A program made the position numbers and the translations under genes. Under the pieces are notes generated by a model, which was not told the origin of the DNA, did no database searches, and saw only the letters and a program-made list of their open reading frames with translations. A DNA stretch of 64,000 nucleotides from Pectobacterium wasabiae CFBP 3304 (GTDB lineage Bacteria > Pseudomonadota > Gammaproteobacteria > Enterobacterales > Enterobacteriaceae), in assembly GCF_001742185.1 (NCBI RefSeq), contig NZ_CP015750.1:2666001-2730000 (forward strand). The letters are read 5' to 3'. Of this stretch, positions 1-9,205 are shown one piece after another. Numbering within the stretch: position 1 is the first letter of the stretch; each line of letters starts with the position of its first letter.

Positions 1-692
1 TCCAGCAGCAAATTGTTCACTACTTGCCGGGGTATCTGCCGGTCAGTATTGAAGAGCTTCAGCATGAGTTGTTGCAATGGGTTCAGGCGCACATTGTGAT
101 GTTGCAGAACATGGGGAAAAGTTTCCTGCATGGATTTGTGACAATGCTCATCGGTATGGTGCTTGGGGCGATAGTCTCACTTTATAACGTCGATCAGGAC
201 ACGGAAAAACCATTACTGAAAGCGGAATTGCTACGTCGGGTTTCGCTGCTGTCGGCATCGTTTCGCAATATTGTTTTTGCCCAGGTGAAAATTTCTGCGG
301 TTAACACAGTGCTGTCTGCTATTTTTATTCTTGGTGCTCTGCCGCTGTTCGGTGTTCATCTACCGTTTGCCAAAACGCTGGTGGTGCTCACCTTTGTTTT
401 TGGCTTGCTACCGGTTATCGGTAACCTGATTTCCAACTCGATCGTTTTTCTGTCTGGTTTATCCCTTTCGTTGCCGATCGCGTTGGTTGCACTGGTGTAT
501 TTGATGCTGATTCACAAGTTTGAGTATTTCCTGAATGCACAAATTGTCGGGACGAGGATTAAAGCACATGCGTGGGAAATCCTATTAGCGATGTTGGTAT
601 TTGAAGCGGCATTCGGCTTGTCTGGTGTCATTGCCGCCCCGATATACTACGCCTACCTGAAAAGTGAATTGAAAGAAGCCGCGCTGATTTAA
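1..692 (+). CDS. AI-2E family transporter (PerM/TqsA type), C-terminal part
   Basis: The reading frame is open to the left edge (codons before the first possible start read QQQIVHY), so this is the C-terminal part of a longer gene. About 230 residues remain, with roughly five hydrophobic segments and the family's characteristic end, including 'GLLPVIGNLISN' and a final helix 'SGVIAAPIYYAYLK'. The AI-2E exporter/PerM family are polytopic inner-membrane proteins that move autoinducer-2, ions or unknown solutes. The substrate here cannot be inferred. A hairpin terminator follows about 80 bp downstream. Confidence 0.8.
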   Translation, partial: QQQIVHYLPGYLPVSIEELQHELLQWVQAHIVMLQNMGKSFLHGFVTMLIGMVLGAIVSLYNVDQDTEKPLLKAELLRRVSLLSASFRNIVFAQVKISAVNTVLSAIFILGALPLFGVHLPFAKTLVVLTFVFGLLPVIGNLISNSIVFLSGLSLSLPIALVALVYLMLIHKFEYFLNAQIVGTRIKAHAWEILLAMLVFEAAFGLSGVIAAPIYYAYLKSELKEAALI

Positions 693-769
693 CCCTGCAT
701 TTCGGCAGGTGATTGAGACGATCGCCTGCTATGTCTTGCTCACTTAGCTAATCAAAAAACCAAAATGAA

Positions 770-803
770 TCAGCCCAATACAAGATTGGGCTGATTGTTT
801 TTA
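770..803. terminator. Rho-independent terminator between convergent genes
   Basis: A perfect 10-bp stem TCAGCCCAAT/ATTGGGCTGA (770-779 and 785-794) closes a 5-nt loop and is followed by TTGTTTTT. An A-rich stretch on the left side means it could also serve the convergent transporter gene on the minus strand. Confidence 0.8.
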
Positions 804-872
804 AGTGATGGCCGCTTTTAACTGATGGCGGTTTTTAATAACCGCCTGTTTTCAATCGATGACGGGTTCCAA

Positions 873-2399
873 TTAATGCTGTGCCGTCGCAACCTGTGGT
901 TTTGTCTCTTCTGACTGAACACCTAACGGGTTGTTACCCCAGCACTTCTCATATTCCCAACCCGTCAACTCTTCCGCAACAGCGCGAGCATGAGGCGGTA
1001 TATCACTAATGGCTCCACCCGCTTTGATACGTGCAATCTCTTCTAGCAGAATGCCGTGGTTCTTACGATCCAGCTTCATCTGCGTCGTGTAGTAAATTGC
1101 TACCAGCGCCAGAGCGATAACGCCCAGTGAGAACACGCCAACAATCGCCTGCACGGCAGATTCCGGCTGTACAGATTGCCCAGAGACAAAGCCGAATTGG
1201 CTCAGCGTCCAGCCCATTGCGAAGACAATGACGGAACGTACCATTTTGCCAGCAAACGTCATTGCACCTGCGTAAATACCCTCACGGCGACGTCCGGTCA
1301 GGACTTCATCCACATCGGCCAGGAAGGTATAAACCGTCCAGGGAATGTAGTAGATACCGCCAGTGCTCAAGCCAAATACCGCGGTAATGGCAAACAGGAC
1401 GAAGATAGTCATGTCTTCTGACCAGTTCGCAAAATAGAGCGCGGCATAGGCCAATACGCTGACAATCACCACCATCAGTGCCAGACGGAACGGCCGTGCA
1501 AAGCCCATTTTCACGCAAATACCGATGAAGGCTGCGGTAGAAATTAGCTGCATGACCGAGCTGAAACTGTTGAGGTGTGACACCAGCGCCGTATTCTGTT
1601 TCAGGCCAAAGACGATGAAGTAGGTAAATGCGGAAGCGAAAAGCCATTCAGCGCCGAAGCCAAACAGGTACATCCCCAGATGCTTGCGGAAAATACGCAG
1701 GCGGAAGGTGGAGGCCATATCTACGCTCAGTTTTTTCATGGCCTGCCACAGGCTGGATGTGCTTTCACGGACGATTTCGTTTACCGGACGCTCCCAGGAT
1801 GTCATATACAGTGCGATCATCGCAGTACACATAATGGCACCATAGACCAGACCGGTGTAGAAGAAGGGGGTCGCAGAGTCTTTACCGTAGACGGCAATAA
1901 ACTGTCCTGGAATGAATGCTGCCAGAAAGTTGGCGATTTTACCGAAAATGGCTTTAGAACCTGTCAGCTTAGAGCGCAGTTTAAAGTCAGAGGTCATTTC
2001 GGTAGCCAGCGTTTCATACGGCACCATGATCGAGGTATAAATCAGCTCGAACAGCACGTATGTCGCCAGATAGTACCAGAAGCCAAAGCCTTCAACCCAC
2101 AGCATGGGGTAGACCAGAACCAAAGGGGCACCCAGCAAAATAAAGAAGCGTCGGCGTCCAAATCGGCGACCAATACGGGTGTTGTAGAAGTTATCGCTGA
2201 TGTACCCCATGATCGGGTTACTGATAGCATCAATGATGCTGGCGACGGAGAAAATAGCAGCAGCTTGAACCAATGTTAATCCACAAAATGTGGTGTAAAA
2301 GTACATCAGCCATGCGCCGCTGATAGCGAGCGCGCCACTGCCAAGCAGGTTTGCACTGCCGTAGCAGAAGGTGTGTTTAAAAGAGATTGGTTTATTCAT
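873..2399 (-). CDS. GPH-family sugar:cation symporter, TogT-like (oligogalacturonide/hexuronide candidate)
   Basis: A 508-residue MFS protein of the glycoside-pentoside-hexuronide family. It has about 12 hydrophobic segments, an early 'GSANLLGSGALAISGAW' helix and the basic 'GRRFGRRRFFILLGAP' loop after TM2 that is typical of GPH symporters. A KdgR-like operator lies 21-35 bp upstream of the start (2420-2434) and uxuB lies 0.7 kb away, so uptake of pectin breakdown products, as by TogT of soft-rot bacteria, is the best guess. The substrate is inferred from context, not from binding residues. It is monocistronic: the next gene upstream is on the other strand. Confidence 0.75.
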   Translation of the reverse strand: MNKPISFKHTFCYGSANLLGSGALAISGAWLMYFYTTFCGLTLVQAAAIFSVASIIDAISNPIMGYISDNFYNTRIGRRFGRRRFFILLGAPLVLVYPMLWVEGFGFWYYLATYVLFELIYTSIMVPYETLATEMTSDFKLRSKLTGSKAIFGKIANFLAAFIPGQFIAVYGKDSATPFFYTGLVYGAIMCTAMIALYMTSWERPVNEIVRESTSSLWQAMKKLSVDMASTFRLRIFRKHLGMYLFGFGAEWLFASAFTYFIVFGLKQNTALVSHLNSFSSVMQLISTAAFIGICVKMGFARPFRLALMVVIVSVLAYAALYFANWSEDMTIFVLFAITAVFGLSTGGIYYIPWTVYTFLADVDEVLTGRRREGIYAGAMTFAGKMVRSVIVFAMGWTLSQFGFVSGQSVQPESAVQAIVGVFSLGVIALALVAIYYTTQMKLDRKNHGILLEEIARIKAGGAISDIPPHARAVAEELTGWEYEKCWGNNPLGVQSEETKPQVATAQH

Positions 2400-2416
2400 G
2401 ATCAGCCTAATTACAA

Positions 2417-2437
2417 ATATGAAACAATATTTCAGTT
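2417..2437 (-). promoter_or_regulatory. KdgR-like operator upstream of the GPH transporter
   Basis: The imperfect palindrome TGAAACAATATTTCA (2420-2434) in an A/T flank matches the KdgR box pattern (TGAAA...TTTCA) known from pectin-catabolism genes of Pectobacterium and Dickeya. It overlaps a second, perfect 14-bp palindrome AGTTCAATTGAACT (2434-2447). The rest of the 383-bp gap to the gene at 2783 is very A/T rich and shows no gene. Confidence 0.6.
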
Positions 2438-2782
2438 CAATTGAACTATCATTTCTTTATAATTTGCTCTATTGAAAAGAAAGTAAACTGACGATCACGC
2501 TTTCGAGCGCTTTTAATGACGATCTGTCAGGTTGATCATGAAATCAAATATTTTAATTTGCTTTTTATTTTTTTTTGATTTTCATTTTGTGTTCTTAATT
2601 TACAAAATGTGTATATTTATTACGGTGAGGTAGTATGTATGCAAACAGGTGACGAGGAAATATTGAGCCCTGCCCGACAAATCGATAGCATAGTGTGCAA
2701 TAACGCATTGACCTTATAGAGAAAATGGCGTCATCATCCCGAGCCGTGTGCTTTATCGTATTCCCTCATCAGGAGCCGTAAC

Positions 2783-3157
2783 GTGAGTCATTTGCTGGTC
2801 TACGCCATTATTTATGTGATTTTTATTGCTGTGGTTGGGTTGTTTGCTTTTCAGGCTTGGTTACCTTCTTCGGCCCCGCGTGGGTTGAGAGATCGTGCGG
2901 GTATCTTGGTCGGGGTATTACGCTGCGTCACGCTGTTTCTTGTGGTTTCCGCATTGCAAATTTTATTTCCCAATTCGCTGCTGGATAAGCTTGTCTGGCT
3001 GATCGCCGTAGCGATGTTGGCGATCGCGGTTATTGGTGGGGGAATGAGTTGGTCAGCGCTGCCGTGGCTGGATGAAACAAAAGGCAAAAGCCGCACTCTG
3101 GGGCTAGGCATCCAAAGTGCGATTTACCTTGCGCTGCTTGGGTTTATTATTATTTAA
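2783..3157 (+). CDS. Small conserved membrane protein, unknown function
   Basis: 124 residues with four strongly hydrophobic segments (about residues 5-25, 43-63, 68-88 and 107-124), so a polytopic inner-membrane protein with almost no soluble part. The GTG start at 2783 is preceded by AGGAG at 2771-2775 with 7-nt spacing, which supports translation. Its last 8 bases overlap the end of convergent uxuB. I recognise no family motif and assign no function. Confidence 0.7.
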   Translation: MSHLLVYAIIYVIFIAVVGLFAFQAWLPSSAPRGLRDRAGILVGVLRCVTLFLVVSALQILFPNSLLDKLVWLIAVAMLAIAVIGGGMSWSALPWLDETKGKSRTLGLGIQSAIYLALLGFIII

Positions 3158-4637
3158 CGTCGTGTATCAGTGCGGCCACGGTGTTCTTTGCGCCGTGATC
3201 GCGCAGCTTCAGATAAGCCTGTGCGATGGCATTGAATACATCGTGGTTTACTGGCAGGTCCTCGCCGAAAATAGAACGAATATTGAGAAACGCACTGACC
3301 CGTTCGGCACTATCTGAGGTTTCCGAAACGATGTGCCCAAGCTTGTCAGCCAACGGATCGCGAATTTCGATCGGGTTGCCCGCATCATCTTTTCCGCTGA
3401 CATAGCGCATCCAACCCGCGATCCCCAATGCCAGAGCACGATAGTCTCCTCCATTACGCACATGCCAACGTAGCGATTCCAACATGCGTTGAGGCAGCTT
3501 CTGTGAACCGTCCATTGCAATTTGCCAAGTCCGATGTTTGAGCGCTGGGTTGGAAAAACGAGCAAGCAACTGAACGGCGTAGTCTTTCAGATCGATATCC
3601 ACCACGCTGAGTGTCGGTGCCTGCTCCAATAACATGAGATGAGACACCGCCCGACGATAGTTCTCGTCGTTCATACAATCGCTGACGTGATTATACCCGG
3701 CGAGATAGCCAAGATAGGCTAAAAATGAGTGGCTGCCGTTCAACATGCGCAGTTTCATTTCTTCAAACGGCAGGACATCATGTACTAGCTGTACGCCCGC
3801 TTTTTCCCATTCGGGACGTCCGGCGGTGAAACGATCTTCGATCACCCATTGAATAAACGGCTCACAGGCTATCGCACAGGGATCGGTAACACCAAGGTGG
3901 TCTGCAATTTCCTGCAATGCTTCTGGCGTTGCCGCAGGAACAATGCGATCCACCATCGTATTTGGGAAGGAAACATTAATCTTGATCCACTCGATCAGAC
4001 TCTGATCGTTGATTCCTGCTGATTCCAGTACGGCAGCTTTGGCCGTTTTACCATTCTCTGGCACGTTATCACAGGAGAGTACGGTGAATGGCGCAATCCC
4101 GCGTTCGTGGCGCAAGCGCAGTGCTTCCGCTAGCAATCCTGGTACGGAGGCAGGACGACGCGGATCGGCGAGATCCTGTTGAATCAGTTTATTGGCACGA
4201 TCCAATTTGCCGCTCGAACCGTCCATACAATAGCCTTTTTCGGTAATTGTCAGGGAGACGATGGCGGTTTCTGGTGCGGCAAGTTTCTCAATAATGGCAT
4301 CAATGCCTTCTATTTTGGCATGTAGCGATTCACACACAGCACCGACGACAATCGGTTGGTTGCCCGTTGCGGCTTTTTCCAGCACGGTAAACAGGTGATC
4401 CTGCTGTCGCAATGCATTGATCATGGTGTCGTCGCTGAATAACACGACCTCACAAATCCCCCAGTCTCCTTCCACCTTATTCAGAACGCGATCGGTGAGC
4501 AGCGCCTGATGAGCGCGATGAAAAGCGCCAAAACCGATATGGACGATACGCGGCTTTAGCGCCCGACGATCGTAGAGAGGGAATTGGACGCTGGCAGGCA
4601 ATTCACAGGTGGCGATATTTTTTATTTTATCAGTCAT
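3150..4637 (-). CDS. uxuB: D-fructuronate reductase (mannonate oxidoreductase) UxuB
   Basis: A 495-residue member of the mannitol dehydrogenase family, close to E. coli UxuB (486 aa) along its whole length. It reduces D-fructuronate to D-mannonate with NADH in galacturonate/glucuronate catabolism in the cytoplasm. Visible signatures are the N-terminal Rossmann/substrate segment 'IVHIGFGAFHRAHQA', the catalytic-region motif 'MVDRIVPAATPE', and 'MKLRMLNGSHSFLAYLGYL' with the Lys and Asn of the polyol-dehydrogenase active site. uxuA is not in view. No KdgR-type palindrome was seen directly upstream. It lies convergent to a small membrane protein gene. Confidence 0.9.
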   Translation of the reverse strand: MTDKIKNIATCELPASVQFPLYDRRALKPRIVHIGFGAFHRAHQALLTDRVLNKVEGDWGICEVVLFSDDTMINALRQQDHLFTVLEKAATGNQPIVVGAVCESLHAKIEGIDAIIEKLAAPETAIVSLTITEKGYCMDGSSGKLDRANKLIQQDLADPRRPASVPGLLAEALRLRHERGIAPFTVLSCDNVPENGKTAKAAVLESAGINDQSLIEWIKINVSFPNTMVDRIVPAATPEALQEIADHLGVTDPCAIACEPFIQWVIEDRFTAGRPEWEKAGVQLVHDVLPFEEMKLRMLNGSHSFLAYLGYLAGYNHVSDCMNDENYRRAVSHLMLLEQAPTLSVVDIDLKDYAVQLLARFSNPALKHRTWQIAMDGSQKLPQRMLESLRWHVRNGGDYRALALGIAGWMRYVSGKDDAGNPIEIRDPLADKLGHIVSETSDSAERVSAFLNIRSIFGEDLPVNHDVFNAIAQAYLKLRDHGAKNTVAALIHDVK

Positions 4638-4959
4638 TTATTGCGCTTTCGGGTGGGGAGATCCATGACGTTAAAAGTAGCTGTGATTTGCAGACGGTGC
4701 AATACGATACGAGTAGATAGGTTACGGTGCGCACATTTTTTCCTCTGCACAAATTTTATCGCTTTTTCCGGTTCGGTCTAGCAGTAGTGTGTGGTTTTGC
4801 GAGGGGGCTCCAGCGTAATAATGTAACGCTGAAATTTAGTCTTGTTTTTACTAACTTATCTCCATTTCTTCTACATCATCAAGTGCTTTTCCCGATTGTA
4901 GTCTGCTATTTTGTCTCAATATTTTCCTCACTCCAACGATCAACAAAAAGGCCCGTAAG
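4638..4959. other. Divergent intergenic region uxuB-metY
   Basis: 322 bp between two divergent genes. It is AT-rich toward the right side and must contain both promoters. I looked for a KdgR box, Met boxes and a SAM-type riboswitch and saw none I could defend. Confidence 0.5.
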
Positions 4960-6240
4960 ATGAAACTTGAATCCCTCGCGCTACATCACGGTTATGAATC
5001 TGAAGCGACAACGAAGTCCGCCGCTGTGCCGATTTATCAGACAACCTCTTACACCTTTGATGACACGCAACACGGTGCCGATCTATTTGATCTGAAGGTG
5101 GCAGGCAATATCTATAGCCGTATTATGAACCCGACAAATGCGGTGCTGGAACAGCGACTGGCGGCCATTGAAGGCGGGGTTGGTGCGCTGGTACTGTCGT
5201 CCGGCATGGCGGCAATTAGCTATTCGCTTCAGGCACTCACGCAGGTTGGGGACAATATCGTCAGCACCAGCCAGTTGTATGGCGGCACCTATAACCTGTT
5301 TGCTCACACATTGCCGCGTCAGGGGGTTGAGGTACGGATGGCCTCTTTCGATGATTTTACGACGCTGGAATCGCTGATTGATGAACGCACTCGCGCGGTT
5401 TTCTGTGAGTCGATCGGGAATCCGGCGGGTAATATCGTGGATATTGCCAAAATCGCGGAGATTGCACATCGTCATGGTGTTCCGGTTATTGTCGATAACA
5501 CGGTGGCGACGCCTGTGCTGTGCCGACCTTTTGAGCACGGCGCAGATATCGTCGTCCACTCGCTGACCAAGTATATTGGCGGTCATGGCACTACGATCGG
5601 CGGGGCGATTATCGATTCTGGCAAGTTTGACTGGGTTGCGAATAAAGCGCGTTTCCCGTTGCTGAATGAGCCCGATCCTTCTTACCACGGAGTGGTGTAT
5701 ACCGAAGCCTTCGGTCCGGCGGCCTATATTGGGCGCTGCCGCGTAGTGCCGCTGCGCAATACTGGCGCGGCGCTTTCCCCTCATAGCACGTTCTTGTTGT
5801 TGCAGGGACTGGAAACCCTCAGCCTGCGTATCGAACGCCATTGCAGCAATGCGGAGGCGCTGGCTGGTTACCTGAATCAGCATCCGCTGGTGACGTGGGT
5901 GAATTATGGCGCATTGCCGGATAGCCCATACAAAGCGAACTGCGACAAAATTACCTCAGGTAAAGCATCCGGGATTATCAGCTTTGGCATCAAAGGCGGG
6001 AAAGCATCGGGTGGTCATTTTATTGATGCGCTGAAGATGATCTTACGACTGGTCAATATTGGTGATGCCAAATCGCTTGCATGCCATCCAGCAAGTACCA
6101 CGCATCGGCAGTTGAATGCGGAAGAGTTGGCGAAGGCGGGAGTGAGTGAGGATCTGGTTAGAATTTCAGTGGGTATTGAGCACATTGACGACATCATCGC
6201 AGATGTGGCACAAGCGCTGGAAGCTTCACAGAAAGAGTAA
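4960..6240 (+). CDS. metY: O-acetylhomoserine (thiol)-lyase, PLP-dependent
   Basis: 426 residues, the usual length of the Cys/Met-metabolism PLP family branch that makes homocysteine from O-acetylhomoserine and sulfide. The N-terminus 'HHGYESEATTKSAAVPIYQTTSY' region fits this branch, and the PLP lysine is in 'VHSLTKYIGGHG'. The C-terminal 'DAKSLACHPASTTH' motif is typical of O-acetylhomoserine sulfhydrylases rather than MetB/MetC. Because enterics normally use succinylhomoserine via MetB, this is probably an accessory sulfhydrylation route. It is monocistronic, with a strong hairpin after the stop. Confidence 0.85.
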   Translation: MKLESLALHHGYESEATTKSAAVPIYQTTSYTFDDTQHGADLFDLKVAGNIYSRIMNPTNAVLEQRLAAIEGGVGALVLSSGMAAISYSLQALTQVGDNIVSTSQLYGGTYNLFAHTLPRQGVEVRMASFDDFTTLESLIDERTRAVFCESIGNPAGNIVDIAKIAEIAHRHGVPVIVDNTVATPVLCRPFEHGADIVVHSLTKYIGGHGTTIGGAIIDSGKFDWVANKARFPLLNEPDPSYHGVVYTEAFGPAAYIGRCRVVPLRNTGAALSPHSTFLLLQGLETLSLRIERHCSNAEALAGYLNQHPLVTWVNYGALPDSPYKANCDKITSGKASGIISFGIKGGKASGGHFIDALKMILRLVNIGDAKSLACHPASTTHRQLNAEELAKAGVSEDLVRISVGIEHIDDIIADVAQALEASQKE

Positions 6241-6261
6241 ACGGTAGGGCGTTTGAGAAAC

Positions 6262-6291
6262 GCGTTGGAAACCTAAGTCGGTTTCCAACGC
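6262..6291. terminator. Perfect 12-bp hairpin between convergent genes
   Basis: GCGTTGGAAACC (6262-6273) pairs perfectly with GGTTTCCAACGC (6280-6291) around a 6-nt loop, 22 bp after the metY stop and 10 bp before the end of the L,D-transpeptidase gene. There is no U-run on either side, so it may stabilise 3' ends or be a weak terminator. Confidence 0.55.
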
Positions 6292-6301
6292 ATCATGGCA
6301 A

Positions 6302-7375
6302 TTACGAACGGTTGGCGTTGGCCTCTGTCGTCGTTTGTGACTCAACAGGGGCTGCGTTTTGTTCCGCATTTAGGCTGTCTTGTGACTGTGCTTCTGGAGT
6401 GACAGGTGCAGCAACAGATTCAACCGGGATCGCCGGCGAGACTTCTTCGATCAAACCATTGATTTTGGTCGGCATGCCAGAGCGTCTCTGGATTGCCTGA
6501 TCGACTTCGCTGGTGTTCACGCTGGCATCGGCCAGAACCTTGCTCACTTTTGGCGTCATGCTGATCGGTGCTGGAGAATCAGAATGGAACTCTTCTACTG
6601 TGCGAGACAACGGATTGTGAACTTCGACATAGCGTGAACCATCTGGCTCAACGGTGGCTTTCACTGGCTCATTGATGAACTGAACGCGTGTACCGACCGG
6701 AACGTTGTTGAACAGATATTTAATATCATCAGCACGCAGACGAACACAGCCGTGGCTGACGCGCAGGCCAATACCAAAATTGGCGTTAGTGCCGTGGATG
6801 GCGTACAGGTTACCGATGTACAGCGCGTACAGCCCCATCGGGTTATCCGGGCCTGCTGGGAACACGGCTTTCAGCGTTTCACCGCGTGCGGCATACTCTG
6901 CATGCATCTTCGCGGTTGGCGTCCAGGTTGGACCCGCTTTCTTGCGCTGAACAGAGGTTGTCCAGTTAATCGGCGTATCTTTACCTAACTCACCAATACC
7001 GATCGGTAGCACCACCACTGTCTTGGAGCCTTTCGGGTAATAGTACAGACGCATTTCTGCGCTGTTAATGACAATGCCTTCACGCGGTGCGTCTGGCAGA
7101 ATTAACTGATGAGGAATCACCATTTTGCTGCCGGGAACGGGCAGATAGACGTCCGCATCCGGGTTGGCTTCCATGATGTTGCTCAGCCCCATTTGAAACT
7201 GTGCTGCAAAATGCTCCAACGGCAGCGTGCTATCTCCCGGTACGGTGATTTCCAGATTCTCGCCTATTAGTCGGCTGTTAGCCGCAGGCAGAGGATAAAC
7301 AACGGCAAAAGCGGCCTGGCTGAATGCGGCGGCTGCAAGAACTAAAGTAAAGATCGCGCGAATACTCATTTTCAT
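6302..7375 (-). CDS. Periplasmic L,D-transpeptidase (ErfK/YbiS/YcfS family)
   Basis: 357 residues with a signal peptide (about 1-24, cleavage near 'QAAFA'). An early LysM-like segment ('[20 protein letters not shown]') is followed by a YkuD catalytic domain. The active-site signature is present as '[10 protein letters not shown]...SHGCVRL' with the nucleophilic Cys. Family members in the periplasm attach Braun lipoprotein to peptidoglycan or make 3-3 cross-links. The C-terminal tail after about residue 270 is low-complexity (Pro, Ala, Glu, Ser rich) and makes the protein longer than the 300-330 aa E. coli paralogs. Which paralog it equals is not clear. Confidence 0.88.
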   Translation of the reverse strand: MKMSIRAIFTLVLAAAAFSQAAFAVVYPLPAANSRLIGENLEITVPGDSTLPLEHFAAQFQMGLSNIMEANPDADVYLPVPGSKMVIPHQLILPDAPREGIVINSAEMRLYYYPKGSKTVVVLPIGIGELGKDTPINWTTSVQRKKAGPTWTPTAKMHAEYAARGETLKAVFPAGPDNPMGLYALYIGNLYAIHGTNANFGIGLRVSHGCVRLRADDIKYLFNNVPVGTRVQFINEPVKATVEPDGSRYVEVHNPLSRTVEEFHSDSPAPISMTPKVSKVLADASVNTSEVDQAIQRRSGMPTKINGLIEEVSPAIPVESVAAPVTPEAQSQDSLNAEQNAAPVESQTTTEANANRS

Positions 7376-7550
7376 TTCTTTATTTGAGTGATAAATGCGC
7401 CTCCGAATAGGGAGGCCGGGCTGCTAGGGTCGACAATGACCGGATGCGCATTATATGTGCAGAATGGCCTTTGAGGGAAACAACATGTGTAACTAATCAC
7501 ACTTTTTGACGCGCCAATAAGAGCGCGGGTTTATCGAGTATATCGCCAAC

Positions 7551-8348
7551 TCAGCTTTCCCCTTCCAGCATGGGTTTTGTAAAACGTCGATTAGCGAGTA
7601 CCGGAAGAACCTGACGGGCATGTGCCAGCCGTTCTGGCTGAATGTCGGCATAGATGAGCGCCGGAGTTTCCGGTGCCTGAACCACGACAACGCCTAAGGG
7701 ATCGACGACCATGCTGTTGCCGATATTCTTGGCGCCGCATTCGCCAACGGCAACGAGATAGGTGGTGTTTTCCAGTGCTCTTGCGCGCACCAGTAGCTCC
7801 CAGTGCGCTTCTTTCAGCGGCCCCTTAATCCAGGCGGAAGGGAGTACGAGTACGTCTGCGCCATCCAACACCAGACGGCGTGCGAGCTCAGGGAAGCGAA
7901 TGTCATAGCAGGTCATCAGCCCGACGTTCAATCCAGCGATGGTCAATAATGGCGGAATGACTTCACCTGCCAGAACGTTTTCCGATTCCTGTACGGAAAA
8001 CGCATCATACAGATGCAGCTTTCGGTATTGAGCGATGATCTCGCCGTTGCGCAGTGCCAGCAGTGTATTCCAGACTTTCCCTTCGTCATTTGGAATATGC
8101 ACACACAGCATGGTTGTCATGTCACTACCTTTGCTGGCCTCCAGCAGATGCGACACAAACGGGCCATCAAGCGGTTGGGCGGCGGTGAGCACCATGTTGG
8201 GGTTGGTGATATCGCGAGCCAGCACACCTTCAGGCAGCACCAGCAGATCGGCACCGTTTTGCTGTGCTGCCGACATAAATTCGGCGATTGTCTTGGCGTT
8301 TTGTTGCCATTCGCGGTCAACGGCGAATTGTCCCAGCGCGACTTTCAT
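7551..8348 (-). CDS. ybeM: Nitrilase-superfamily amidase, deaminated glutathione amidase-like (YbeM)
   Basis: 265 residues, similar throughout to E. coli YbeM/Nit1. The Glu-Lys-Cys triad is visible: Glu in 'LVLPEGVLARD', Lys in 'YRKLHLYDAF' and Cys in 'GLMTCYDIRFPEL'. Members hydrolyse the amide of deaminated glutathione, a repair reaction for transaminase side products in the cytoplasm. It starts 21 bp after the stop of the upstream cytochrome b561 gene, so the two may be co-transcribed, with no obvious functional link. Confidence 0.85.
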   Translation of the reverse strand: MKVALGQFAVDREWQQNAKTIAEFMSAAQQNGADLLVLPEGVLARDITNPNMVLTAAQPLDGPFVSHLLEASKGSDMTTMLCVHIPNDEGKVWNTLLALRNGEIIAQYRKLHLYDAFSVQESENVLAGEVIPPLLTIAGLNVGLMTCYDIRFPELARRLVLDGADVLVLPSAWIKGPLKEAHWELLVRARALENTTYLVAVGECGAKNIGNSMVVDPLGVVVVQAPETPALIYADIQPERLAHARQVLPVLANRRFTKPMLEGES

Positions 8349-8369
8349 TCTTGCCCCTTCTTTGCCTGA

Positions 8370-8906
8370 TTAATTGCGCTTGGCTGGCATCATGCGCAGC
8401 AGCGTGTTGTCTTTCATGACGTAGTGATGGAACAGGGCGGCGGCGGTGTGCAGGGCAATGAGCCAGTACCCTAACGGTGCCAACGTTTCATGCCAGCCAA
8501 TCAGCGTTTCAGCAAGGTCGAAATTCGGCGTAGCGGATGTTGGCATACTGATACCAAAAAGCATCCAGTCGCGGCCGTTGTAATAGCGTGAGGCAACGCC
8601 CAGTATCGGCAGAGCGATAAACAGCAGATAAATAACGGCGTGAGTGAGTGAACCCAGCAAATTCTGCAAACGGGACGGCGGTGGCGTAATCGCAGGCGAG
8701 GCATGGCGATGGCGTAACAACAGGCGGGCCAGCATCAGAACCAATATGGCTACGCCACAGCTAAAATGCGTAACAATCATCACGGTGCGTAGCAACGAAC
8801 CTCGTTCAGCAAATCCACGTAGTTCTATCGTCGCGTAGGTGACAACGAGCAACATAAAAACCAGCCAGTGCAGTGCAATCTGCGATGGTGCGAACTTTCC
8901 CTTCAT
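8370..8906 (-). CDS. cybB: Cytochrome b561 (CybB)
   Basis: 178 residues with four transmembrane helices and the conserved histidines that ligate two b hemes (the first in 'QIALHWLVF', others in 'THFSCG', 'GWHETLA' and 'IALHTAAALFHHY'). It matches E. coli CybB through to the C-terminal 'KDNTLLRMMPAKRN'. CybB is an inner-membrane di-heme protein that oxidises superoxide and passes electrons to ubiquinone. The 299-bp gap to nifJ downstream (8907-9205) contains no gene I can support, only the nifJ terminator. Confidence 0.88.
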   Translation of the reverse strand: MKGKFAPSQIALHWLVFMLLVVTYATIELRGFAERGSLLRTVMIVTHFSCGVAILVLMLARLLLRHRHASPAITPPPSRLQNLLGSLTHAVIYLLFIALPILGVASRYYNGRDWMLFGISMPTSATPNFDLAETLIGWHETLAPLGYWLIALHTAAALFHHYVMKDNTLLRMMPAKRN

Positions 8907-9171
8907 GTTTCATCCTCTGCAACGTTGAGATCGATTTAACACCGTAACGAGCGAATAATCCCATAAAGTATAAGGTAACGCGTCTCTTGTCAGCCCCTCT
9001 TTACCCTGCCTGACAAACTGGGCTATCCGCGTTGGATTCTTTAGTATTAATCCTCATTCGGTTCTCCGTTTATCGGGGGAAGGAGCAAACCAAATGGTAT
9101 TGATGAGTCGGCGTAAAAGAGGAAAGTGAGAAGGCAATGACAGAGGAAAAGGGATAATAAAAACGGCAAAT

Positions 9172-9194
9172 AAAAAACCGGCCGAAGCCGGTTT
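9172..9194 (-). terminator. nifJ terminator
   Basis: On the minus strand AAACCGGC-TTCG-GCCGGTTTTTTA, an 8-bp stem with a stable UUCG-type tetraloop and a U-run, begins about 12 bp after the nifJ stop. Confidence 0.85.
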
Positions 9195-9205
9195 GGGATG
9201 AAGGA

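Noticed and set aside
4638..4959. Possible riboswitch or Met boxes ahead of metY
   Set aside because: No recognisable SAM-riboswitch elements or tandem AGACGTCT-like boxes.
5083..5883. 266-codon reading frame on the minus strand inside metY
   Set aside because: Lies wholly antisense to a well-supported gene, shows no family features and has arginine-rich shadow composition.
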